Source: Gemmatimonadota bacterium
GTDB lineage: Bacteria > Gemmatimonadota > Gemmatimonadetes > Gemmatimonadales > GWC2-71-9
Direction of reading: 5' to 3'
Assembly (NCBI GenBank): GCA_016713435.1
Contig: JADJPD010000003.1
Span: forward strand, 62,001 to 126,000
DNA length: 64,000 nucleotides
Both the position numbers and the translations under genes were made by a program. Shown here piece after piece: positions 16,594-23,380 of this stretch (position 1 is its first letter; the number at the start of each line of letters is the position of its first letter). The notes under the pieces were generated by a model that saw only the letters and a program-made list of their open reading frames with translations, did no database searches and was not told the DNA's origin.

Positions 16594-17624
16594 GGGAAGA
16601 TCCCTCCCCCCTTGAGCCCGGCCTCTTCCGGCAGGCCGAGCGACAGGTTCATGGCCTGGACGGCCTGGCCGCCCGCGCCCTTCACGAGGTTGTCCACCGC
16701 CACCATGACCTGGGCCTCGCGGCCGTCGGGGGTCTGGGTGGCGTGGATGAGGGCGTAGTTGGTGCCCACGGCGTGGGTGAGCTCGGGCGCGGCCTTGGTG
16801 AGGCGCACGAAGGGCCGGTCCGCGTAGGCCTTTGCGAAGGCGCCGGGGACGTCCACCGGGGTCCCGCCGCCCGGCAGCATCACGTGGAGCGTGAGGTAGA
16901 TGCCCCGCACGAACGGCCCCGAGTGCGCCAGGAGGCGCGCGTGCGCGCCCGCGTCACCGCTCCACTCGCGCCAGCGCTGCAGGATCTCCGCCTCGTGCCG
17001 GTGCCCGAGCACGGAATAGGCGAAGAGATTGTGGGCGCGCGCGGGGTGGTGCGTGGTGGGCTTGGGATGGACGCCGCTCCCGCTCGAGCCGGTGATGCCG
17101 AAGAGCGCCGGCGTGTCGGTGAGGCCGAGCCGCGCGAGCGGGTAGAGGGCGAGCTGCGCCGCCGTGGCGAAGCAGCCGGGGGCGGCGAGCGCCGTCTTGC
17201 CCTTGAGCTCGTGCCCCAGCACGTCGGCCAGCGCGTAGGTGAAGCGCGGGACGAGGTGCGGCGAGGGGTGCTGCCCGTAGAAGCGGGAGTAGAGCGCCAG
17301 GTCGCTCACCCGGAAGTCGGCGGCCAGGTCGATGACCAGGCCGGGGCCGGCGGTGAAGACCTCGTCCGCCACCTTGGAGGACTCGCCGTGCTCGAGCGCC
17401 AGGAACACGACGTCCGCGCCGGCGCTCGCCTCGCCCGGCGTGAGGCCGGCGAAGCGGGCGTCGGTGAGCGGGGCGAGCGCGGGATGCACGTCGCCGAGCG
17501 GCACGCCGGCCTGCGAGCGGCTGGTGGCCACCACCTCGCCGACCTCGGGGTGCGCGAGGAGCAGGCGGAGGAGCTCGCCGCCGACGTAGCCGGCGGCGCC
17601 GATCACGGCAACGCGGAGCGTCAT
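16587..17624 (-). CDS. argC: N-acetyl-gamma-glutamyl-phosphate reductase
   Basis: 345 residues. NADPH-dependent reduction of N-acetylglutamyl phosphate to the semialdehyde. AVIGAAGYVGGELLRLLLAH at the N-terminus is the dinucleotide-binding Rossmann loop, TALAAPGCFATAAQLAL contains the catalytic Cys, and VHPKPTTHHPARAHNLFAYS with GHRHEAEI carries the active-site His region. Normal family length and intact. Its ATG at 17624 overlaps the stop of the upstream P-loop gene (ATGA). Confidence 0.93.
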   Translation of the reverse strand: MTLRVAVIGAAGYVGGELLRLLLAHPEVGEVVATSRSQAGVPLGDVHPALAPLTDARFAGLTPGEASAGADVVFLALEHGESSKVADEVFTAGPGLVIDLAADFRVSDLALYSRFYGQHPSPHLVPRFTYALADVLGHELKGKTALAAPGCFATAAQLALYPLARLGLTDTPALFGITGSSGSGVHPKPTTHHPARAHNLFAYSVLGHRHEAEILQRWREWSGDAGAHARLLAHSGPFVRGIYLTLHVMLPGGGTPVDVPGAFAKAYADRPFVRLTKAAPELTHAVGTNYALIHATQTPDGREAQVMVAVDNLVKGAGGQAVQAMNLSLGLPEEAGLKGGGIFPC

Positions 17625-18712
17625 GACACCGAGGCGAGCGCGGGCTCGGCGGCCCTGGCGCGGGCCTCGAGGGCCGCCTGCACCACGCCGAGGAGGCCGG
17701 CGGCGTCGCGGAGCGCGTTGTGGGCGGGGAGCTTGAGCTCGGCCGTGACGTAGTCGCGGCCCACCTCGTTGTCGGTGGCGGGGCCGGTGAGGACGGTGAC
17801 GGGGAGGTTGAAGCGGTCGCGCATGAGGGTCATGGCGCCCCAGCAGCCCACGGGGTCGGGCGCGGCCATGACGTAGGCGGCACCGACGGCGGTGAGCTCG
17901 GGATCGCGCAGGATGTCCTGCACGCCGTACTCGCCGAGGATGCCGTCGCCCAGCTCGGCCACGATGACGTCCGGCTTGCTGGTGGCGAGCCGGTTCATGA
18001 TGCCCTTGGCCGCGGTGACGGTGAGGCCGGCGCGGGTGGTGGCGATGCCGGTGTCGTTGAAGGTGAGCGCGGCGATGGCGCCGGCGTCCTGCATGGACAG
18101 CGAGTCACGCATGAGCGAGACGCCGGTGAGCTTGGTGGCGGCCACGCGGTAGCCGGCGCGCGAGAGGCCGCGGACCAGCTCGGTGGCGGCGACGGTCTTG
18201 CCCGCGTTCATGCAGGTGCCGGCCACGTACACCACGGGGACCGTGCTCTCCAGCCGGTCGGCGAGCGGCACCGAGTGGTCCTTGATGTGGGCGGGGCGGC
18301 CGATGCGGTCGCCGAGCGCCGGGAAGCTCAGGATGGCGCCGAGCACCTCGGCCTTGAAGGGCATGCCGTTGTCGGGGTTGGCCGAGGTGCACTTGCCGAG
18401 GATGCCGCCGAGGTTCAAGACCTCGATGGTGTCGCCGACGGCGACGGTGGGCGGGACGATGCCGGCGAAGCCGCGGAGGGCGCGGCGGTGGCCGAGCGTG
18501 CCCGCGAGCACGTCGCCGGCGCGGAGGGTGACCATGCGGCCGGTCAGGTCCTCGACGGTGTTGTAGCTCGACTTGTCGTGCAGGATGCGCACGGCGAGGA
18601 CGTAGCCCTCGGCGGCGATGATCTCGTCGCCGAGGATGACCTCGTGGGCGAGGTGGGCGTTCTTGGTGCTCGACGAGATCTTGTCGAGGCGGACTCGGGT
18701 GGTCTTCACCAT
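17621..18712 (-). CDS. Uncharacterised P-loop protein within the arginine operon
   Basis: 363 residues; function not established. Residues 1-150 form a beta-rich N-terminal domain (VRILHDKSSYNTVEDLTGRM, LNLGGILGKCTSANPDNGMP). From about 165 comes a P-loop domain: VVYVAGTCMNAGKTVAATEL is a Walker A-like loop of the dethiobiotin-synthetase/CobQ style, then TKLTGVSL, DAGAIAALTF, PDVIVAELGDGILGEYGV. The domain recalls the DUF1611 group, some of whose members are reported to N-acetylate D-glutamate, but the match is by eye only. It lies between argG and argC, coupled to argC by ATGA and overlapping the argG ORF end. The window has no argA or argJ, so a role in supplying or recycling the acetyl group is a tempting inference. 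Intact ORF. Confidence 0.75.
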   Translation of the reverse strand: MVKTTRVRLDKISSSTKNAHLAHEVILGDEIIAAEGYVLAVRILHDKSSYNTVEDLTGRMVTLRAGDVLAGTLGHRRALRGFAGIVPPTVAVGDTIEVLNLGGILGKCTSANPDNGMPFKAEVLGAILSFPALGDRIGRPAHIKDHSVPLADRLESTVPVVYVAGTCMNAGKTVAATELVRGLSRAGYRVAATKLTGVSLMRDSLSMQDAGAIAALTFNDTGIATTRAGLTVTAAKGIMNRLATSKPDVIVAELGDGILGEYGVQDILRDPELTAVGAAYVMAAPDPVGCWGAMTLMRDRFNLPVTVLTGPATDNEVGRDYVTAELKLPAHNALRDAAGLLGVVQAALEARARAAEPALASVS

Positions 18713-19971
18713 GCCTGGTCTCCGGGAAAAAAGGGCGCGGCCCGAGGGCCGCGCCTTCGACTGCGTGAACGGTGATTATCGAGGGCGGTCGCGTTCGAAA
18801 ACGCCTTCGCCGCCAACATCTCCGGGACGGCGGAGACCTTCGAGAAGGCCTTGGCCTCCTCGCCGGTCCAGAGGCGGTTGTCCTCGCCGTAGGTGGCGAC
18901 GGCGCGGTCCATCATGGAGAAGGGGCTCCGGGTGCCGACGACCTGGAAGCGGCCGGGGGCGAGGCGGACGCGGGTCTCGCCGGTGACGCGCTGCTGGCTG
19001 CTGGTGATGAGGGCCTCGATGTCCCGGAGGGCGGGATCGAAGTAGTGGCCCTCGTGCAGGCGGTCGCCGTAGAAGCGGCCGAGCTGGTCCTTCCAGAACA
19101 CCTGCCACTTGGTGAGCACCAGCTTCTCGAGCTCGCGGTGCGCGGCGATGAGGAGCAGGGCGGCGCCGGCCTCGAAGCCGATGCGGCCCTTGATGCCGAG
19201 GGCGGTCTCGCCGACGTGGATGGCGCGGCCGAAGCCGTAGGCCTCGCCGAGGTCGCCGATGCGCTGGATGAGATCGGCGCCCGTCAGCTTCTCGCCGTCG
19301 ATGGAGACGGGGACGCCCTGCTCCCAGGCGATGACGATTTCCTTCCGGGCCGGCGCATCGGCGGGCGGCTCGAAGAGCTCGTCGGGCGGGCCGGCCCAGG
19401 TGTCGTGAGTCCAGCCGCCGCCGTAGGTGGTGCCCCAGAGGCCGCGGTTGATGCTGTAGGCGCCGGCTTTGGGCGGGACGGGGAGCTGCTTCGATTCGAG
19501 GTAGGCGATGGCCTTGTCGCGCTGGAGGTTCTCCTCGCGGATCGGCGTGATCACCTGGAGGTCGGGGGCGAGGACGCGGAAGGCGATGTCGAAGCGGACC
19601 TGGTCGTTGCCGGCGCCGGTGGAGCCGTGGGCGATGGCCACGGCGCCGACCTTCCGCGCCACCTCGATGACCGAGAGCGCCTGCTGGGTGCGCTCGGCGG
19701 AGACGGAGAGGGGATAGACCTCGCCGCGGAGGACGTTGCCCTGGATGAGGTAGCGGACGAAGCGCTCGAAGACGGCGGCGCGGGCGTCGACGGTGTGGTG
19801 CTCGGCGGCGCCCACGGCGTGCGCCTGGCGGGCGATGGCGTCGAGGTCTGCCTGGGTGGCGCCGCCGGTGTGGACGTAGGCGGTGACGACGCGCCAGCCC
19901 TGCTCGGCGAGGCGGGGGACGCAGTAGCTGGTGTCGAGGCCGCCGGAGAAGGCGAGGACGAGGGTCTTCAT
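18706..19971 (-). CDS. argG: Argininosuccinate synthase
   Basis: 421 residues from ATG at 19971. Joins citrulline and aspartate with ATP. LVLAFSGGLDTSYCVPRLAE is the ATP-pyrophosphatase PP-loop; VAIAHGSTGAGNDQVRFD, SINRGLWGTTYGGG and the GRIGFEAGAALLLI block follow the family. An upstream open extension to 20154 crosses the operator and is rejected. The C-terminus is odd: after about residue 395 the frame reads through a perfect intrinsic terminator hairpin and ends RAAPFFPGDQAW, overlapping the next ATG. A stop one frame off (TAA at about 18777) suggests the natural end may be there. It is the first gene of the operon, downstream of an AT-rich candidate ArgR site. Confidence 0.92.
   Translation of the reverse strand: MKTLVLAFSGGLDTSYCVPRLAEQGWRVVTAYVHTGGATQADLDAIARQAHAVGAAEHHTVDARAAVFERFVRYLIQGNVLRGEVYPLSVSAERTQQALSVIEVARKVGAVAIAHGSTGAGNDQVRFDIAFRVLAPDLQVITPIREENLQRDKAIAYLESKQLPVPPKAGAYSINRGLWGTTYGGGWTHDTWAGPPDELFEPPADAPARKEIVIAWEQGVPVSIDGEKLTGADLIQRIGDLGEAYGFGRAIHVGETALGIKGRIGFEAGAALLLIAAHRELEKLVLTKWQVFWKDQLGRFYGDRLHEGHYFDPALRDIEALITSSQQRVTGETRVRLAPGRFQVVGTRSPFSMMDRAVATYGEDNRLWTGEEAKAFSKVSAVPEMLAAKAFSNATALDNHRSRSRRRGPRAAPFFPGDQAW
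18727..18755 (-). terminator. Intrinsic terminator between argG and the P-loop gene
   Basis: On the minus strand GGCGCGGCCC and GGGCCGCGCC pair in a 10-bp stem with a minimal TC loop, then CC and six T residues (18732-18727). This is a textbook rho-independent terminator, but it lies inside the operon, 15 bases before the next ATG and within the annotated 3' end of argG. It could attenuate distal arg genes relative to argG. The same hairpin sequence recurs at 38833-38854 without the T run. Confidence 0.75.
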
Positions 19972-19998
19972 GTCATAAATATGCATTATGCACTCTGT
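19972..19998 (-). promoter_or_regulatory. Candidate ArgR operator/promoter of the arg operon
   Basis: Directly upstream of the argG ATG, the minus strand reads AGTGCATAATGCATATTTAT then GACATG. In a 70% GC region this 25-base AT-rich block stands out. It contains two TGCAT half-sites in tandem and an imperfect ATGCATATTTATGAC palindrome, like ARG boxes (TGCAT or TGAAT half-sites) in other bacteria. A TATTTA -10-like element so close to ATG would imply a very short or absent leader. Confidence 0.55.
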
Positions 19999-20122
19999 CG
20001 CGCAAGTGGGCATGTCGCGGGGTCTGTGGCGCACGCGGGGGGCGCTCGTTCGTCTCTCCTCCCGTGCGCCGCGCCCGGCGGGGCGCCGCGTTTCCGCCAT
20101 GACCCTTTCGGGAGACCCAACG

Positions 20123-20359
20123 ATGTCCGACACGCCCCCGCACTTCACCGACACCAGCGCGCCGGAGCCGCCAGGCCCCGCGGGGCCCGGCGGGATGGAG
20201 AGTCACGTGGTGGAGGCGGGGGACACGCTGGGGAGCCTGGCGGCGCGCTACTACGGCGACGCGGGGCAGTGGCGGCTGATCCTCGACGCCAACCAGGACG
20301 ACATCCCGGACCCGGGTCGGCTGTTCCCGGGGCGGGTCCTCAAGATCCCGGCGCGCTGA
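20123..20359 (+). CDS. LysM-domain protein
   Basis: 78 residues. After a Pro/Gly-rich N-terminal 25 residues comes one LysM domain: HVVEAGDTLGSLAARYYGDA, then WRLILDANQDDIPDPGRLFPGRVLKIP. LysM binds N-acetylglucosamine polymers such as peptidoglycan. There is no signal peptide from this ATG, so it is either cytoplasmic, like the Kbp/YgaU-type small LysM proteins, or exported another way. The frame is open upstream to 19988 without family sequence. The lipoprotein gene follows 19 bases later. Divergent from argG, sharing the 150-base spacer. Confidence 0.8.
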   Translation: MSDTPPHFTDTSAPEPPGPAGPGGMESHVVEAGDTLGSLAARYYGDAGQWRLILDANQDDIPDPGRLFPGRVLKIPAR

Positions 20360-20378
20360 GCCGGGAGGGAGATGCGAG

Positions 20379-20939
20379 ATGCCTCGACTGCAGCTTTCCC
20401 GGGCCGCGCTGGTGCTGGTGGTGGCGGCCGCCGCCTGCAGCCCGCGCGCGTCGGACCGTCCCGACCGGGGCGACACGGGCATGGGCGCCGGCGGCGACAT
20501 GCCGAGCACGGACGTGCGGCCCGACGACTCGGTGCGCGCCCCGGGCGACACGGGTGGGATGGGGACGGGCGCGCCGGCGCAGGACACGCTGGCGTCGGGG
20601 CCGCTGGCGGTGAAGGGGATCATGCTGGGGAGCGCGGTGACGCCCGACAAGCTGATCTCGAGCCCCAAGACGACGTTTGCGCCGACGGACACCTTCCACA
20701 TCTCCGTGAACCTGACGGGGAAGAGCGAGGGGGCGAAGATCACGGCGCGGTGGATCTACGAGGGGGGCCAGGGCGGGCGGAAGGTGCTGCACGAGTCGAG
20801 CGAGACGATCCCGCCGGGGGAGGGGGCGGTGGCGGAGTTCCACATCTCGCCGGGGCAGCCGTGGCCGGCGGGGCGGTACACGGTGCGGGTGATGCTCGAT
20901 GGGGAGAATGCGGGGGAGCGGGCGTTTACGGTCCAGTAG
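20379..20939 (+). CDS. Lipoprotein with a single beta-sandwich domain
   Basis: 186 residues. Lipoprotein signal with lipobox AAAC at about 20, then a 50-residue Gly/Asp/Thr-rich linker (GDTGMGAGGDMPSTD) and a C-terminal domain of about 100 residues with an Ig-like pattern (DTFHISVNLTGKSEGAKITA, GRYTVRVMLDGENAGERAF). Similar C-terminal domains occur in envelope proteins, and no enzyme motif is visible. It follows the LysM gene by 19 bases and is probably co-transcribed, suggesting a shared cell-wall role. Confidence 0.7.
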   Translation: MPRLQLSRAALVLVVAAAACSPRASDRPDRGDTGMGAGGDMPSTDVRPDDSVRAPGDTGGMGTGAPAQDTLASGPLAVKGIMLGSAVTPDKLISSPKTTFAPTDTFHISVNLTGKSEGAKITARWIYEGGQGGRKVLHESSETIPPGEGAVAEFHISPGQPWPAGRYTVRVMLDGENAGERAFTVQ

Positions 20940-20971
20940 GCGTGGGTCTGGCGGTGGGGGGGTTGGCCGGG

Positions 20972-21001
20972 GAGGCGCAGAGGCGCGGAGGGCCGCAGAG
21001 G
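20972..21001 (+). repeat. Arm 1 of an inverted repeat, CGCAGAG type
   Basis: GAGGCGCAGAGGCGCGGAGG then GCCGCAGAGG. Its reverse complement reappears at 21155-21189, interrupted by a 7-base insertion. The two arms flank about 150 bases without a gene, between a plus-strand lipoprotein and a minus-strand peptidase that converge here. Confidence 0.5.
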
Positions 21002-21154
21002 GACTGCCGGGGGATCGGGGCCATCCACGGGTTGCGGCCCGGGCTCAGTTCGTGGTGGGGGTCCGTGATTGCTCGGCGTGTCACGTGACCGTGGCCTGCC
21101 GCAACAAACAACACGACGGCCGCCTCACCTGACCACGCGGTGTCGATCTCGCGG

Positions 21155-21189
21155 CCTCTGCGGCCCTCTCCGGCTCCGCGCCTTTGCGG
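21155..21189 (-). repeat. Arm 2 of the inverted repeat
   Basis: CCTCTGCGGCCCTC, TCCGGCT, CCGCGCCTTTGCGG: the reverse complement of the arm at 20972-21001 with an inserted heptamer. It is followed by TGAAAAATAA just before the stop of the minus-strand peptidase gene. Such CTCTGCGGCC...TTTGCGGTGAAA strings look like a dispersed repeat family; copy number cannot be judged from this window. Confidence 0.5.
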
Positions 21190-21207
21190 TGAAAAATAAC
21201 GACCGGC

Positions 21208-22314
21208 TCACCACCGCTCCGCGACGAGGCGGACCATGACCGCGAGGCCGGCCACGTCCACGAGGTCCGCGACCTCGGCGGGGGAGTGGGAGTAGCGGAG
21301 GGGCCAGCCGATGGCGAGGTCGGGGACGCCCCAGGGGAGGAAGGTGGAGCCGTCGTTGCCGCCGCTCGTGGTGCCGTACTGGAGGGGCTGGCCGGCGAGG
21401 CGGGCGAGGGTGCGGAGCGAGTCGGTGAGCGCGGGCGGGGCCACGGCGCTGTTGTCGAGGGCGCGGATGACGGGGCCCTGGCCCAGCGGCGCGACGGCGT
21501 AGGCCTGGGGCTCGGCCGGGCCGTCGGCGGAGACGAAGGTGTCGATGGCGTGGACGCGCGCGGGGGTGGTGCCGAGGGCGTCGGCCACGACCTGGGCGCC
21601 GTCGAGGCCCGTTTCCTCGCGGACGCTGAAGATGAAGATGACCTCGTGCCGGAGGCGCGCGGGGTTCAGTTCGTGCAGCGCCTGCAGCAGCGCCACGCAG
21701 CCCACACGATCATCGAAGCTCCGGCCGGTGGCGCGGGTGCCCGCCAGACGCTGGTAGCTCTTGGGACTCGAGACGCGGTCGCCGATGGCGATGCCGAGGC
21801 GCGCGGTGGCGGCCTTGCTGGTGGTGCCGACGTCGGCGCGGAGCACGGGGGGCTGGCGGCGGTTGGGCACGCTGTCGCGCGGCGGGAAGACGCCGGGGAC
21901 GACGCCGGTGGCGGTGTGGACCAGCGCGGGGCGGCCCTCGTAGACCGAGCTGAAGAAGCCGCCGAGGGCGGTGAGCTCGAGCTGGCCGTCGGCACGGATG
22001 GCGGTGACCTCGAAGCCGATCTCGTCCATGTGGGCCACGAAGACGACGGGGGCCCCGCCCTGCCCCACGCGGACCCAGAGGTTGCCGGCGGTGTCGGTCT
22101 CGGCCTTGGCCCACTTCGGCAGGAGCGCTTGCACCACCTCGCGCACCGGGCCCTCGTGGCCGGAGACGCCGTAGGCCTCGGTGAGCTGGCGGAGCATGCG
22201 CTCGACGCTGGCCTGGCGCTGGGCCGGGGTGACCGCCGCGCGTGGAGCTGCCTGGCCAGCCAGGGCGAGCGGGAGGACGGCGGCGAGGGCCGCGGCGCGA
22301 AGGGCGCGTATCAT
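21208..22314 (-). CDS. Secreted M42-family aminopeptidase
   Basis: 368 residues with a signal peptide (hydrophobic about 5-20, AGQAAPRA). The M42 metal site is complete: VVFVAHMDEIGF (His, and the conserved Asp), RSFDDRVGC (bridging Asp), SVREETGLDGAQ (catalytic Glu pair), IDTFVSADGP (Asp) and LRYSHSPAEVADL (His). It would remove N-terminal residues from peptides in the periplasm. It is the downstream gene of a pair, its ATG overlapping the stop of the upstream paralogue (ATGA). Confidence 0.85.
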   Translation of the reverse strand: MIRALRAAALAAVLPLALAGQAAPRAAVTPAQRQASVERMLRQLTEAYGVSGHEGPVREVVQALLPKWAKAETDTAGNLWVRVGQGGAPVVFVAHMDEIGFEVTAIRADGQLELTALGGFFSSVYEGRPALVHTATGVVPGVFPPRDSVPNRRQPPVLRADVGTTSKAATARLGIAIGDRVSSPKSYQRLAGTRATGRSFDDRVGCVALLQALHELNPARLRHEVIFIFSVREETGLDGAQVVADALGTTPARVHAIDTFVSADGPAEPQAYAVAPLGQGPVIRALDNSAVAPPALTDSLRTLARLAGQPLQYGTTSGGNDGSTFLPWGVPDLAIGWPLRYSHSPAEVADLVDVAGLAVMVRLVAERW

Positions 22315-23252
22315 TCGCTCCCCCGGATGCGGAGGGTGAGGCTCTGGCGGAGCGCGGCGACGTCGGGGAGGCTCACGGTCTCGACGGCGGAGCCGGGGTA
22401 GCGGCTCGGCAGGAGCCAGGTCTCCACCCTGCCGAGGTAGCGGGGGTCCGGCGACTCGCGCTCGGCGATGACGTCGCGGGTGGTGCCGCGGTCGAGCAGG
22501 ATCGTGGTTGCGAAGGGGCCGAGGTTCCGGGCCACGGTGAGGAGGCCGCGCCGGGTGAAGAGCTGCTCACCGACGAAGGCGATGACGACGGTGCCGCGCG
22601 CGGGGGTGGCGGCCCGCGCGGCTTCGAGGAGCGCGGCGCAGGCCGCGCGGCGCGTCACGGCGGGACCGGCGAGGAGCGTGTCGGCGTAGCGGTGCGGCCG
22701 CTTCTCGAGCGCCAGGGGCGAGAGCACCTCGATGCCGAGGGCGCGCGCCTCGGCGGCGCTCCGGGCGCCGACGTCCACGAAGGCGGAGTCGAAGGTGAAC
22801 GGCGCGTCGGAGGCGCTCCGGCCGCGGGTGAGGTGCACGGAGTGGATGCCGACGACGCCGGGGACGGCGCCCTTCTTCCCCCACACCGTGATGCGCTGGC
22901 CCTCGAGCTGCTGGTCGAAGAGGGGCTGCGGGTTGGGGCCCACGCGGCGGAGGGTCAGGTAACCGTCGGCGCGGATGTTCCCGATGACGAAGCCGGGCTC
23001 GTCGAGGCCGCAGGCGATGAGGCGGCGGGGCTCGCCGCTGCCGAGGGTGAGGAGGATGCTGCCGGCGCGGTCGCGCTCGCTGCCGGGGAGCAGGGTGAGC
23101 AGGGTGTCGGCGACGGCGTGCTCGAAGCCGCTCACGGCGGTCATGGCGGCGAGTCGGGGGACGAGGGCGTCGAGGGGGTCCTGGGCGGCGAGGGGGGCGG
23201 CGGCCAGGGCGAGGGGGAGCGCGACGGCTCCCCAATGGAAGGAAAGGCGCAT
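22311..23252 (-). CDS. M42-peptidase-like protein lacking metal ligands
   Basis: 313 residues from ATG at 23252, with a signal peptide ending AAPLAAQ. The M42 scaffold is recognisable (MTAVSGFEHAVADTL; then NIRADGYLTLRRVG; TVWGKKGAVPGVVGIHSVHL) and matches its neighbour, but the metal-site positions are changed: ACGLDEPGF instead of AHMDEIGF, RRAACAALLEA instead of DDRVGCVALLQA, FVGEQLFTRRG instead of VREETGLDGA, and no SHS near the end. It is therefore probably non-catalytic, perhaps a partner or regulator of the coupled active peptidase. A longer upstream extension to 23333 lacks family sequence. Confidence 0.75.
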   Translation of the reverse strand: MRLSFHWGAVALPLALAAAPLAAQDPLDALVPRLAAMTAVSGFEHAVADTLLTLLPGSERDRAGSILLTLGSGEPRRLIACGLDEPGFVIGNIRADGYLTLRRVGPNPQPLFDQQLEGQRITVWGKKGAVPGVVGIHSVHLTRGRSASDAPFTFDSAFVDVGARSAAEARALGIEVLSPLALEKRPHRYADTLLAGPAVTRRAACAALLEAARAATPARGTVVIAFVGEQLFTRRGLLTVARNLGPFATTILLDRGTTRDVIAERESPDPRYLGRVETWLLPSRYPGSAVETVSLPDVAALRQSLTLRIRGSE

Positions 23253-23380
23253 GGCGCCAATGTGGCGCGCGGGGGCGGCGGGGGGTAGAGGGGGTTGCTG
23301 GCGGGTGTCACAAGGGGGGCGTAAACTGGTCAACGCAGCGGCTCCATGCCGCGTTCCTTCACCGCGTTCCCCCGGGCTCC

